Positions 27,991 through 40,890 of a DNA stretch of 64,000 bases are shown piece after piece. The stretch's first letter is position 1; the number at the start of each line of letters is the position of its first letter. Under the pieces are notes generated by a model. That model saw nothing but the letters and a program-made list of their open reading frames with translations, searched no databases and was not told the origin of the DNA. The DNA comes from Sapria himalayana (taxonomy: Eukaryota > Streptophyta > Magnoliopsida > Malpighiales > Rafflesiaceae): assembly GCA_029783825.1 (NCBI GenBank), contig JAREIK010016294.1, positions 62,001 through 126,000 on the forward strand. The letters are read 5' to 3'. The translations under genes were made by a program, and so were the position numbers.

Positions 27991-29497
27991 TCAATCTATC
28001 TGTCTATTTCTCTATCTTCAATGTGTATATCTATTTATTTGTTTATTTGTCTATTTTCTATCTGTTTATCTATTAATCATACTTTTTTATTATTTGTCTA
28101 TCTATATATATTTCTATCTATCTATCTATCTATCTACCTATATACCTATCTGTCTATCTATTTGTCGAATTATCTATCTATCTATCTATCTCTTTATTTT
28201 TCTATCTGTCTATCTGAATATCTATCTATCTCTATATATCTCTATGTTTCTATCTCTTTATCTGTCTATCTATCTATTTGTCTATATAGCTACCTATTTG
28301 ACTATCTGTCGATCTGTGTATATATCTATCTATGTTTCAACCTACTTATCTATCTATTTCTCTATCTATTTATCTATTTATCTATCTATCTTTCTAAATA
28401 TTTATCTATCTATCTATCGGTGTATCTATCTATCTAAGTATATAATTATTTATCTATAAATGTATCTTTTGAACTGTCTATATGTCTATTTGTCTATCTG
28501 TCTATCTCTTCATCTCTCTATATGTCGATCTGTCTATTTGTCTATATGTCTATCTTTCTATATGTCTATATTTCTATATGTCTATCTGTCTATCTATCAA
28601 TATATAATCTGTCTATATTTCTATCTACCTATCTATGTATATGTCTATATGTCGATCTGTCTAACTATCAATCTTGTTGTCTACTTATCTATCTACTTAT
28701 CTATCAATAAATCTATCAATCTGTGTATCTATCTATTTATTTAACTATCTATCTATCTATCTAACTAACTATCTAATTAACTATCTTTCTTTCTTTCTTT
28801 CTCTATTTCTATCTATCTCTGTATCTATTTATTTATCTATTTTTCTATCTATCTATCTATCTATTGATCTATCTATCTATATGCCTATCTTGCTATCTAG
28901 ATATCTTTTAATCTATCTATTTTTTTAATTGTCAAATAATGTACCTATCTATCTATTCATCTATCGACCTATCTGGCTATCTAGTGATCTATCAATCTTT
29001 CTATCTGTCTATATGTCTATTAGTCAACTTTTCTATCTGTCCATCTATCTATTTTTGTATCTAACTACATATATATATATATATATATATTTATGTGTCT
29101 GTCTACCTGTCTATTTGTCTATCTAAGTCTCTATCTATCTGTCTATATGTCTATCTATATTCTATCAATTTGTCTATTTGTATATCTGTCTATTTGTTTA
29201 TGTGTCTATGTGTCTATCTTTCTATCTGTTTAAATATCTATCTACCTATCTGTCTATATGTCAATCTATCAATCTATCTATTTGTCAATTTATATATCGA
29301 TTTGTTTATCGATTTTCTATCTATATGTCTATCTATCTATATGTCAATCTATCAATTAATCAATCAAACTATCTTTCTATATTTATATCTCTCAATCTGT
29401 TTATCTATCTATGTGTCTATGTGTATATCTGCCTATCTGTCTATCGATTTATCTATCTAACTATCTGACTGTCTATCTATCTATCTATCTATTTATC

Positions 29498-29534
<37 letters not shown>

Positions 29535-31180
29535 ATATATCTGCCAATCTGTCTATCTATTTATCTATCTGTCTATATGATTATATGTTTATATGTCTAA
29601 CTATCTATCTATATATCTATCAAACTATCTATCTGCCTATCTGTCAAATTGTCAATCTCTCAATATGTCATTCTGTCAATATTTCTATCTTTATATTTGT
29701 CTTTCTATTTGTCTATCTTACTATCTATTTATATGATCTATCTATCTATCTGTCTATCTATCTTTCTAACTATATTTCAATATATCTATTTGTGTATGTC
29801 TATCTGTCAATCTCTCTAAATTTATATCTGTCTATCTTTCTATTTTTCTATCTTTCTATCTGTCTATTTGTGTAAATGTCACTTTATCTCTCTCTAAATG
29901 TCAATCTGTCAGTGTCTATCCTCTATATATTTATCTTTCTATCTATCTATCTGTTTGTATGTATGTCTGTCTATCTGTCTTCTTTCAATATGTGTCTTTA
30001 TATGTCTCTCTATTATCTATCTAACTATTTTTTAATCTATCTATTTATCTATCTTTATATCTTTCTATATATCTATCAATCTATTTATTAATCAATCAAT
30101 CAATCAATCTGTCTATCTACTTGCATATCAGTCAATCTTTCTATCTTTTTGTCTATCTATCTATACATCTGTCTATATGTATATCTATTTATCAATCAAT
30201 CAATCTATCTATATGTATATCTATCTATCTGTATGTCTATCTGTCAATCCATTTATTTGTGTATCTATTTATTTGGATATATATATATATATAATGCCTA
30301 TCTATTTATCTATATATCTATATATATGTTTGTAAATCTGTCTATATGGTCTTTGTGTCTATCTCTCTATCTAAGTATCTTTTTCTATTTATCAGTATAT
30401 CTCTTTATCTATCTACTTGTATATCTATATATCTATCTATCTATCAGACAATCTATCTATTTGTCTATTTGTGTATATGTTTGTCTGTCTATCTATCAAT
30501 CTATCTATCAATCAATCTATCTATCTATCTATTTGCCTATCTGTCTATCTATCAAATTATCTATCTTTCTATTTGTCTATCTGTCTATATGTCTATATGT
30601 CTATCTGTCTATCTATCTATCTATCTGTCTATCTGTCTATCTGTCTATCTGTTTATCTGTCTATTGGTCAATCTATCTATTCGTCTATCTATATATATGT
30701 CTATCTAGGTATCTAACTATCTTTCTATCTGTTTATATGTCGATCTGCCTATCTATCAATTTGTCTTTCAATTTATATGTCTATATGTATATTTGTCAAT
30801 ATGTCTATCTATCTATTAGTCTGTATGTGTTTCTGTCATTTTATCAATCTGTCAATCTATATATCTATCTATTTGTCAAACTATAAATCTGTGTATCTAT
30901 AAATCTGTCTAATTGTATTTCTATCAATCTATCTTTTTATTTGTTTATCTGTTAATTTGTCTATTTGTTAATTCATCTATCTATTTGTCTATCTATCTAT
31001 CTGTGTAACTATCTGTTTTTTTATCAATATATCAATATATCTGTCTATCTGTTTCTCTCTATTGGCCTATCTATCTTTCAATTTCTTTATCTATTTGTCT
31101 ATCTATCTTCTAATTATATGTGTATATGTCGACTCTTTATTTATTTATCTATATGTCTATCTATCTATCATTATATCTTT

Positions 31181-31192
31181 ATATATATATAT

Positions 31193-31236
<44 letters not shown>
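31181..31236. repeat. (TA)n tract with ACAT interruption
   Basis: An alternating AT run of about 56 bases is interrupted near 31195-31206 by a short ACATACATACAT stretch. It lies in block 2. Confidence 0.9.
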
Positions 31237-31238
<2 letters not shown>

Positions 31239-31617
31239 ATCTATCTATCTATATATCACTCTGTGTGTTTATATATCTCTCTAACTTTTTTTGTGTATAT
31301 CTGTCTATTTATCTATCTTTTTATTTGTCTAGCTATCTATCTATTAATCTATCTATCTATCTGTCTATCTGTATATCTATATATCTATCTATATGTCTAT
31401 ATGTCTATCTATATGTCAATCGTTATGTCTATCTATCTATCTATCTATCTACTTGTCTATCTATCTATTTGTCTATCTACATATATGCCTATCTATCTAT
31501 TTATCTTTCGATATATCTCTCTATTTGTCTAATTGTATATCTATCTATATGTCTATCTATCTATTTGTATATTAGTCTATCAGTCTATCTATCTATTTGT
31601 CGATCTATATATCTATT

Positions 31618-31621
<4 letters not shown>

Positions 31622-31656
<35 letters not shown>
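31622..31656. repeat. (TA)n tract in block 2
   Basis: A pure alternating AT run of 35 bases lies within the array. Confidence 0.9.
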
Positions 31657-31658
<2 letters not shown>

Positions 31659-34600
31659 ATCTATCTATTTATCTGATTAACTATATATTTGTCTATATGT
31701 CTTATATTTATCTTTCTTTTTATTTGTCAATTTGTCGATCTGTTTATAGGTGTATTTTAATATATGACTTTTTATCTATCTGGAAATATGTCTCACTGTC
31801 TATTTATCTACATAATTGTCTATCTTTTTATCAGTCTATCTATTTTTTTATTTATTGGTTTATCTCTTTATCTATCTACTTGTATATCTATCAATCTATT
31901 TATCTGACTAGATTTCTATCTATCTATTTGTGTAAATGTTTATCTGTCTATCTCTTTAAATGTCAATGTATATTTATCGATTTGACTATCTTTCTATCTG
32001 TCTATATGTGTAAATGTCTATTTGTCTCTCTTTAAATTTTTATATGTCTGTGTCTATACTCTATCTTCCTATCTCACTATATATATATATATATTTGTCT
32101 ATATATTTGTTTATCTATCTTTCTATCTATCTGTTTGTCTATTTGTCTATATGACTTTCTTTTTGTCTATCTATTTATCTGTCTGTCTGTCAATCTGTCA
32201 ATCTGTCAATCTGTCAATCTATCTGTCTGTCTATTTTTTTTCTATATGTGTGTCTGTCTCTCTTACTATTTATCTTTCAATCAATCAAACTGTTTGTTTA
32301 TCTATCTATCTAGCTATCTGTTAGTTTATCTATCTATCTATCGGTCTATTTGTCTATCTATCTATCTATTATCTATATGTCTGTCTATCTATCTATCTAT
32401 CTATATGTCTATCTATCTATCTATCTATCTATATTTTTATTTGACTATCTGTTTATTTTTATATTTCGATATCTGTTATCTATCAATCTATAAATCTATC
32501 GATATATCTATATGTGTATATGACTATATGTTTATCTGTTTAACTCTATATATATATATATATATATCTAACTATCTATATTTCTATCTAGCTATCTATT
32601 ATTGTATCTGTCTAATTGTCTTTTCATCTTTATATATGTCTATATGTTTAAATATCTATCAATATATCTATCTATCTTTCTATATATCTATCTATCTATC
32701 TATTTGTCTATCTTTCTATCAATCAATCTATTGATCAATCAATCAATCAATCTATCTATCTATTTATCTGGCTATCTACTATCTATCTATCTATTTGTCT
32801 ATCTATCTTTCAATTTGTCATTACGTCTATATGTCGATTTTTATATCTATCTATATATTTGTCTATATATCTATCTATCTATCTTTTTGTCTGTTTATTT
32901 TCTGTTGATTTATCTGTTTTTCTATCTATTTTTGTCTATTTTTCTATTTTCTATCTATTTATATGTCTATATGTCTATCTTTCTATCTATCAATCTATCA
33001 ATCTACCTATCTATGTATATCTCTATTTATATGTCTATCTATTTATCTGTATATCTTATATCATTTTATATGTTTAGTTTTTTATCTCTCAATATGTCAA
33101 TCTATCTATCTTTCTATCTCTCTATTTTATGTCTATCTGTCTATTTGTCTGTCTATCTTTCTATATGATCTATCTGTCTATCTCTCTATCTATCAATCTG
33201 CCTATCTATTTATTAGTTTATCTATTTATCAATCTAATTGTCTATCTATCTATCTGTCTATCTATCTATCTATATGTCTATCTATCTAACTATTATGCAA
33301 TCTATCTATTTGTGTATATGTTTATCTGTCAATCTCTCTAAATGTATATCGGTCTATCTATTTATTTGACAATCTTTCGATCTGTCTAAATGTGTAAATG
33401 TCAATTTGTGTAACTCTAAATGTCAATCTATCTGTGTCTATCCATTATCTATCTATCTATCCATCTATATGTCGGTCGGTCAGTCTATCTATCTTCTATC
33501 TATATGTGTGTTTATATGTCTCTATGTTATTTATCTTTCTATTTGTCTATCTATCTATCTATCGATCTTATTATCTATCTATGTATATAAATATCTATCA
33601 TCTATCTGTCTATCTGTCTGTCTACGTGTTTATCATTCAATCTCTTTATCTTTCTGTTTACCTATCTATGTATCTATCTATATATCTATCTAACTATTTA
33701 TCTATCTGTCTATCTATCTATTTGTCTATCTATTTATTTGGCTATCTATATATCTTTCAATCAATCTATCTATCTATCTATGTGTATATCTATCTGTCCA
33801 TATGGTTTATCTGTCTATCTCACTATCTCACTATCTTTCTATCTATTTATATTTTTATTTATTCATCTATCTACTTGTAAGGCTATCTATATATCTATCT
33901 ATTTATCTATCTAATTATCTGACATTCTACTTGTATATTTGCATATATGTTTATCTATATATCTATATATCTTTCTATCTATCTATCTCTTTATCTATCT
34001 ATCCATCTCCCTATCTTTCTATCTTTCTATCTATCTAATTCTATATCTTTCTATTTGTCTATCTGACAATCTATCTATCTATCTATCTATATGTCTATCT
34101 ATCTTCTATCTATATGTCTATCTATCTATTTGTATGTGTATTTCTATCTATATATCTATCTATCTATTTATCTTTTTATTTTTCTATCGGTCTATATGTC
34201 TATTTATCAATCTATCTATCTATATGTCTATCTATCTATCTATCTATTTTTCTATCAATGTATCTATCTATTAATCTATCTATCTATCTACTTGTCTATA
34301 TGTCTATCTTTCTTTCTGTCTATTTAGTTAACTTTCAATCAGTATTCTTTTTATATGTGTGTATGTCTATCTTTCTTTTTGTCTATCTATCTGTATAGAT
34401 ATTATCTATCTTTATATATATCTATCTGTCTATCTATGTAACTATATATATATATATATATATATCTATCTATGCATTAATATGTCTGTCTATCTATCTC
34501 TCTATCTTTATATGTATCAATCTGTCTTTTTATATATCTTTTTATTTCTATAGCTATCTATCTGTTAGTCTATCTATTTGTCTATCTATCTATTTGTCTT

Positions 34601-35623
34601 TCTGTCTACATATCTTTCTGTCTATATATATATCTATCTATCTGTCTATTTATCTATCTCTCTTTCTATTATTTGTCTATCTATCTATTAATCTATTTGT
34701 GTATTTGTCTATCTATCTATATGTCTATCCGTGTATCTGTATTTCCGGATATCTATCTATCTGTCTATCTATCTATCTATTTGTTTATATGTCTATCTAT
34801 CTATCTGTCTATTTGTCTATCTACAATCAATCTATCTATGTGTTTATTTTTGTATCTTTCAATCTATTTTTCAATCTATCTATCTATCTATCTATCTGAT
34901 TATCTATATATCTGTCTATATGTCTATTTGTCTATGTAGCTATCTGTATTTCTGTCTATCTATCTATCTATCTACATATCTATCTATCTATTTGTCTATC
35001 TATCTATCTATCTATCTGTCTATTTGTCCATCTATCTATCTATTTGTCTATCTGTCTATCTATCTATCTGTCTATTTGTCTATCTATAAATCTATTTGTA
35101 TATATCTCTATTGTATATCGATTTAATGGTTTATCTCTTTTTCTATCTACTTGTCTATAAGTTTATATGTTTATATCTCTATCTTTATATCTATCTATGT
35201 TTTTATGTCTATTTTTTATCTCTCTATATGTTTATCAATCTATCAATCTATCGGTCTATCTGTTTGTCTATCTATCTATCTATCCTTATATCTTTCTATC
35301 CATCTATTTATATAAATAAATATCTATCAATCTATATATCAATCAATATATCTGTCTATCTACTTGTCAATCAATTAATTTTTCTATCTTTTTATTTACC
35401 TGTCTATGTATATATATGTATGTCTGTATATCTATCTATACATCTATATATATATATATATATCTATCTATCTATCTTTGTTCTATCTATTTCTCTATTT
35501 TACACTATAATTATCTATTTTTCTATATGTCTATCTGACTATCTGTCAATTTGTCTATCTTTTTATTTGGCTATATATCTATCTATCAATTTATCTATCT
35601 ATTTAACTATCTATCTATTTATC

Positions 35624-35650
35624 TTTTTTATAAGGTTGTTTTATTATTAA
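35624..35650 (-). terminator. LINE 3' end: AATAAAA signal and short A tail
   Basis: Read on the - strand, AATAAAA (35645-35639) is followed by ACAACCTTAT and then six A residues before the array resumes. This is the arrangement of a polyadenylated LINE transcript end, with the tail shortened after insertion. Confidence 0.7.
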
Positions 35651-35782
35651 TTATCACCATCTCTTTTGGCGGAGGAATACCATTTTTACAAACAACTTCT
35701 ACCCTTATCCCTTTTACACCCACTTTAAACCTAATCTAGAATACAAAAAAATAGAGTAAAATATAACTTTCATATCCTTCTA

Positions 35783-36013
35783 CTAATCTTTTGTCAAGTA
35801 TTGTTTGATATACTTTATATCTTTTGGGGTTTTCTGCCAAAGCCCTATTTGTATGGGGCCTTTTCTTTCCATTCTTTTAATCTCCCTCATAGTACTCCCA
35901 TCTGCCGTCTTCATGAAAGTTCTTACCGTCTTGAAGTTACATCCCATCTTGAAGTTTATGAATACTCCATTCTTCATACATGATGGCTGAAGAATGATAA
36001 ACTCAGTCTTCAT
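35783..36013 (-). other. Short open frame in the LINE 3' region, function unknown
   Basis: A 76-codon frame begins MKTEFIILQPSCMKNG and ends IKYIKQYLTKD. It is rich in Lys, Met and Ile, and I recognise no domain. It lies between the tandem 3' repeats and the poly(A) signal of the LINE, so it is probably part of the untranslated region and not a gene. An alternative is the beginning of an ORF1-like protein from a second nested element whose 5' end is the repeat array beside it, but no zinc knuckle is visible. Confidence 0.3.
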
Positions 36014-36460
36014 ACATGTCCAGACTGAATGCTCTCATGAGCGACTCAAGACTGATAAACGATAACAGTCTCTTGGCCGATCAATGCACATGCGCAGCCG
36101 TAAGAAATAGTTCTAAAACACTACCTCCAAGCCGGCTCCTCCAACCAGCCGTTTCCTTCCCTCTCTAACTTTGTCCAGCCTACTTTCCTTTTAGTTAACC
36201 TATGCTAAGAACCGCCTTGCTGCAGCTTGACTTAACCTGAAAAAATCCAACCAAAAACCCCTACCAAACAATAAATTACAAGCTCTCTCCTTATCCGACT
36301 TCCCTCAGGTCCGGGAAGCTATCTATTTCTACTCTTATCCCCTGCCAACTACAAAAAAAGCTGACAAACACTAACAACAATTCATTATTTAATAATTTCC
36401 AGCCCTTTCTAGGGCTTACTCAGCTCTTTATTGGGCGTCTCTTGGTCGATCGGGCTCCTT
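35999..36460 (-). repeat. LINE 3'-UTR tandem unit, copy 1 (full, ~462 bp)
   Basis: This is the most complete copy. It begins on the + strand with AAACTCAGTCTTC and runs through the CCGATCAATGCACATGCG word, the AGCCGGCTCCTCCAACCAG word, the AAACAATAAATTACAAG word and AACACTAACAACAATTC, closing with TTGGTCGATCGGGCTCCTT. The next copy starts at 36461. GC content is clearly higher than in the flanking sequence. Confidence 0.88.
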
Positions 36461-36719
36461 AAACTCAGTCTTCTTACCCAGACTGAATGCCGATCCCATG
36501 ACCGACTCAAGACTGATAACGATAACAGTCTCTTGGCTGATCAATGCACATGCGCAGCCGTACAAACAATAAATTACAAGCTCTCTCCTTATCTGACTTC
36601 CCTCAGGACCGGGAAGCTATCTGTTTCTTCTCTTGTCCCCCTGCCAACTGCAAAAAAAAAAAGCTGACAAACACTAACAACAATTCATAATTTTCAGCCC
36701 TTTATCGGGCTTACTCAGA
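36461..36719 (-). repeat. LINE 3'-UTR tandem unit, copy 2 (internal deletion)
   Basis: The same start word AAACTCAGTCTTC occurs at 36461. After GCAGCCGTA it jumps directly to CAAACAATAAATT, losing about 161 bases present in copy 1 (about 36103-36263). Only the bases TA are shared at the junction, consistent with microhomology-mediated loss. Confidence 0.88.
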
Positions 36720-37040
36720 CTCTTGGCCGATCAATGCACATGCGGAGCCGTAAGAAATAGTTCTAAAACACTTCCTCCAAGCCGGCTCCTCCAACCAGCC
36801 GTTTCCTTCCCTCTCTAGCTTTGTCCAGCCTGCTTTCCTTTTAGTTAACCTTAGCTTAGAACCGCCTTGCTGCAGCTTGACTTAACCTGAAAATATCCAA
36901 CCAAAAAACCCTACCAAACAATAAATTACAAGCTCTCTCCTTATCCGACTTCCCTCAGGCCCGGGAAGCTATCTATTTCTACTCTTATCCCCCTGCCAAC
37001 TACAAAAAAAGCTGACAAACACTAACAACAATTCATTAGT
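36720..37040 (-). repeat. LINE 3'-UTR tandem unit, copy 3 (partial)
   Basis: It joins the unit at CTCTTGGCCGATCAATGC, lacking the first ~70 bases, and then matches copy 1 closely, including the segment deleted from copy 2. It ends beside the stop codon of the LINE reading frame at 37041-37043. Confidence 0.88.
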
Positions 37041-38267
37041 TCATAATTTTTGAAGCCTAATATACGGAAATACAATTTTATCTAATCTTTTTAGTCCTTT
37101 GAATTTTCCAGGTATATTCTCCCCTCTAAATTCTTGTGATCCTTTTCTCATTCCTTCTTCCGCTAATCTATCTGCAATCATGTTGGCTTCCCTATAAATA
37201 TGCTTTATTTCTCCTTTTATTTCTCTTAGAATGTTTCTAATATTATCAATGTCTTCTTCAAATTGCCATAAATATATCTTTCCATGTACTAGGTCCACTA
37301 GTATTTTTGAATCCACCTGTGCTTGAACCTTTAGGTAATTGTTAGATTTACAAGTTTGCAAACCCTTTTGTAGGGCTATAATTTCTGCATGCAAGGTAGA
37401 AGAAGCTATAGCCCTTGTTGTGAATGCTTTCAGTACATTTCCTTCCGCATTTCTTATTAAACCTCCTCCACCAGCTTCTCCCATTTCTCTTTTAAAGCTT
37501 CCATCAGTGTTTAGTGTTAGACTGCCCTGCCCAGGTTTATTCCAATTAACTATTTTTTTAGTTGGCATTTTTCTTGCTATTGTTGCAAGGTGCCATTCTT
37601 TTATTCTATCTTCCTCTATTTTCATGTTTTTCACTTTTATTGGACTACAAGCCGTAATGAATGCACTCTCTTTTTTTATTTCTTCCAAAATGTCATTATG
37701 CTCCATTTTTACATTATCATATCTACTTCTGTTTCTAGCTTTCCATATGCACCATAACACTATATGCGGAATATAACTTCTAATCCATTTTAAGATATTA
37801 TTCTTTGTTTGTTTTTTTGACCAGTTTTCTAGCCTATTTCTTAAATTAACTTTACTTCTTTCAATATCAGCTTCAATTTCTAATTTATTCCACACTTTTA
37901 TAGCTATTTTACCTTTAGAAAATAGGTGATCCGAGCTCTCTATATCTTGATGGTAGCATTCACATCTAGATGCTAATTTTATGCCCTTCTTCTGAATATT
38001 CGCATATACAGGGACAATATTAGACATGATTTTCCACAATAAAACATTTACTTTTTGAGGCAAATCTTTTTCCCTGAGTAATTTCAATTGTAAGGGTTTT
38101 CTACTTCGTACTAGCTCCTTGGCACTTTTTAATGTGAAGTTTCCGTTTGGATTTAAAGTCCATTTCCACCCACTTTTCGTTAGTATTGTATGCTTTTCCA
38201 CGCTGCTTTGTTGTTTGCGCATCATTTTCCAGCTTCTAGATGCTTTTTTTTGTATTTTTAAAAGCAT
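37041..38267 (-). CDS. LINE C-terminal open frame: zf-RVT and RNase H-like domains
   Basis: This is a 408-codon open stretch, the longest non-repeat frame in the window. It is the 3' part of the LINE polyprotein and the ATG at 38267 is probably not its true start, since homologous sequence continues upstream in another frame. Residues ~34-130 form the zinc-binding region after reverse transcriptase: WTLNPNGNFTLKSAKE, then C102-x-C104, H106 and H114 in SSDHLF. The last expected Cys is missing (SKGK follows HLF). Residues ~250-375 form an RNase H-like (RVT_3) domain with all four acidic residues in place: D255 in NTDGS, E295 in LHAE, D319 in QVDS and D366 in MIADRLAEEG. It removes RNA from the cDNA hybrid in related elements. 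It ends with TGA at 37041-37043. Confidence 0.85.
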   Translation of the reverse strand: MLLKIQKKASRSWKMMRKQQSSVEKHTILTKSGWKWTLNPNGNFTLKSAKELVRSRKPLQLKLLREKDLPQKVNVLLWKIMSNIVPVYANIQKKGIKLASRCECYHQDIESSDHLFSKGKIAIKVWNKLEIEADIERSKVNLRNRLENWSKKQTKNNILKWIRSYIPHIVLWCIWKARNRSRYDNVKMEHNDILEEIKKESAFITACSPIKVKNMKIEEDRIKEWHLATIARKMPTKKIVNWNKPGQGSLTLNTDGSFKREMGEAGGGGLIRNAEGNVLKAFTTRAIASSTLHAEIIALQKGLQTCKSNNYLKVQAQVDSKILVDLVHGKIYLWQFEEDIDNIRNILREIKGEIKHIYREANMIADRLAEEGMRKGSQEFRGENIPGKFKGLKRLDKIVFPYIRLQKL

Positions 38268-39886
38268 TATTTCCTAACCCATATTTAGCTTTTACGAATT
38301 CCACCCAGATGTTTTCATCTGTTTTTATTCCCCAACAATTCTTGCATGCCCACGCTTTGGATATATCTTTTTGGCCGATCAAGCCTAATCCTCCCTCCTC
38401 TTTTAGCTAACATAAATCTCTCCATTTTTTCCAGTGCAGCTTATTCTTCCCTTCTCTTTTACCCCATCAATAATTAGCCATTTATCTTTCTAGTTTTTTA
38501 ATAATTATATTTGGAGGTTGTGCCGTCATTAGTATATGTATTAATGAAATAAGTAGCACATGGGTGATTAGTGTAGTTCTTCCTGCCATATTTAATAAGT
38601 TTCTTTCCAGCCGGCAATTTTATTCTTTATCTTGTCCAATAAAAATGCAAAAAATTCCTCCTTTACTCTTCCTTCATAAATTGGGCATCCCAGATACATT
38701 AATGCTCCTGTACACTGTGCAAATCCGGTGACCCTTTTAATCTTGTGAGCAATGTTTTCTGGTGCTTTAGCTGCTATCACAAATTGACATTTATTTTTAT
38801 TAAGCTTTTGGCCTGTTTCTTCTTCTAGTGTTTGTATAAGCTCCATCAAGTTTTCCATTGATTTGCTACTGGCGTTTGTAAATATGATCACGTCATCAGC
38901 ATATGCCAAGCAGCATATTAATGGGGTATCTTTGGGCTGTCTGTAGGCTAAGATGTTGCCATTTCTAACCTTCTATTTTAAGTTTACTATAAAAAGATCT
39001 AAATAAATATTAAACAAAGAGGGGGACAATGGGTCCCCTTGCCTGAGCCCTCTGGTTGGTTTAAATTCTTCACCTGCCTGGCCATTTATAAGAAGTTTAA
39101 TCCAAGCACTAGATATACATCTATATATAATATCTATCCAAAATTCTGAAAACCCCATTTTTCTCTTATATAGCAAAGTATATTCCATTCTACTTTATCA
39201 AATGCCTTAGCTAATTCCAGTTTCATGATTACATTGTGACCTCTGACCTTAGTCCCTATATCTCTTATCATTTCCGATGTTAAATTAATGTTTTCAGTTA
39301 TCAGCCTATTTTTAACAAAACCTGCTTGTTCCGGCTCTATTATGTTTGGTAATATTTTGCTCAATCTTTTCTGTAACAATTTGGCTAATATTTTATATAT
39401 TGTATTACATAAACTAATTGGCCTGTAATCTTCTCCTTTTTGAGGATTTATTTTCTTAGGTATCAAAACTTTGTATGAGCTGGACCATGTTTTTGAGATT
39501 TCCGCACCTGCGAATATCTAGTTGATAGCTTCTAAAACATCTTTTTTGATTATATTCCAGCTTCGTTGGAAAAATTCGTTATTCCAGCCGTCTGGTTATG
39601 CTGCACTATCTTTATCTGCATTAAATACTGCATTCTTCACTTCTTCTTCCGTAGGAAATTCTGCTAACATTTTGTTGTCTTCTTGCGGGACTTTTCTTTT
39701 AATTTTCTCCATTAGTGTGAAGTTTCTATTTGTATTTATCCCGCTTTGATGCTTTTTAAAAATTTCTTCTAATTCAATTTTAATATCTACCTCCTTTTCT
39801 ACCCACTCTCCGTTAGCTCTTTTAAGACCTTTTATTCCTAATCTTTGCTACTTAATTTTTGCCATTGTGTAGAAAAATTTCGTGTT
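38268..39886 (-). pseudogene. LINE reverse transcriptase domain, frameshifted
   Basis: Read from 39886 leftward, one frame gives NTKFFYTMAKIK, a stop, then a linker ending SAA, a stop where Gly is usual before PDGW, and another stop near 39518. It continues with MIPKKINPQKGEDYRPISLCN and KLELAKAFDKVEW (to about 39190). After a frameshift it resumes with GLRQGDPLSPSLFNIYLDLF, a stop, then LAYADDVIIFTNASSKSM (near 38910), the YADD catalytic motif. QKLNKNKCQF and ALMYLGCPI follow. After GWKETY near 38592 another shift leads into the C-terminal frame. All main RT blocks are recognisable, but three or more stops and two frameshifts make it inactive. Confidence 0.92.
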
Positions 39887-40890
39887 TTTATCTATCTGTC
39901 TATATGGTCTATCTATCTATCGTTCTATCTAACTATCTTTCTATCTATTTATTGGTTTATCTCTTTATCTATATACTTCTATATCTATATATTTATCTAC
40001 GACATTCATTCTATCTATCTTTTTGTATATATGATTATATGTATATCTATATATATGTCTAAATATCTATCTCCCTATCTGTATAGCTATCTAATTTTCC
40101 ATCAATCTACATTATCAATGTGTCTATCTGTCTATCTGTCTATCTATCTATCTGTAATCTATATATATGTCCATTTGTTTTCTATCTATATGTCCATCTA
40201 TCTAACTATTTGTTTATCTGTCAATTTGTCAATCTATATACCTCTCTATCTATATATATGTCTATCTGGTTATCTACGTATCTTTCTATATGTTTATAAG
40301 TCTATCTGCCTTTCTCTCTATTTGTCTATCAATCTATATGTCTATTTATTTATTTGTCAATCTTTCAATCTGTCTATTAGTCTATATGTTGTTCTGTAAA
40401 TTTATCAATCTGTCAATCTATCTATCTTTCTATTTGTCTATCTGTAAATGTGTCTATCTTTATTTCTATCTATCTGTCTATCTGTCTATCTATTTCTGTT
40501 TTTATTTGTTTATTTGTCTATTTGTCAATCTTTCAATCAATCAATCAATCAATCTATCTATCTATCTAAATGTCTATCTGTCTATATGTCTATTTTTCTA
40601 TCAATATATCTATCTTTCTATCTATATGTTTATATGTATTTGTCTATATGTCTTTTTGTCTTTCTATCTATCTGTCTATCTGTCTTCTTATTATATGCAT
40701 GTCTGTCAATATCTCTGTCTATCAATCTATCTTTATATCTATCTATCTATCGATATATATATATATATATACATACATATATCTATCTATGCATCAATCT
40801 GTCTTTCTATCAATCTCTATATCTTTCTATGTAGAAATCTGTCTATTTATCTATCTTTCTATTTGTCTAGCTATTTATCTGTTAATTTAT

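Larger units (their letters stand above)
16180..35623. repeat. Degenerate TATC/TGTC tetranucleotide array, block 2
   Basis: This continues the same array, in the same orientation, between CACTA 1 and the LINE. It is 19.4 kb of TATC units with TGTC, TTTC, TAAC and TCAA variants. It differs from block 1 by frequent (TA)n tracts. From about 29.9 kb on, it carries the recurring higher-order core described separately. No gene, tRNA or other non-repeat segment longer than about 100 bases was seen inside. Long + strand frames (up to 361 codons) are repeat translation. Confidence 0.97.
35624..39887 (-). mobile_element. 5'-truncated plant LINE (non-LTR retrotransposon)
   Basis: A 4.26-kb element on the - strand is inserted in the TATC array. 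Coding order from right to left is reverse transcriptase, zf-RVT, then an RNase H-like domain, the layout of plant L1-type LINEs. The right edge cuts into the linker just before the RT domain (NTKFFYTMAKIK), so ORF1 and the endonuclease are absent, as expected from incomplete reverse transcription. The left edge, read on the - strand, has AATAAAA at 35645-35639 followed after 9 bases by a short A run at 35629-35624, the 3' end. Target duplications cannot be recognised because both flanks are the same simple repeat. Confidence 0.92.

Noticed and set aside
16180..35623. CRISPR array or centromeric satellite monomer of ~150-180 bp
   Set aside because: There are no constant repeats with unique spacers and no 150-180-bp period was noticed; the basic unit is four bases with a longer unit near 0.8 kb.
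37339..37776. 145-codon + strand frame
   Set aside because: It is the antisense shadow of the LINE RNase H frame, which has clear catalytic motifs on the - strand.
35624..39887. LTR retrotransposon or integrated virus
   Set aside because: No long terminal repeats, protease or integrase were seen. RT followed by zf-RVT and RNase H with a poly(A) end fits a plant LINE.
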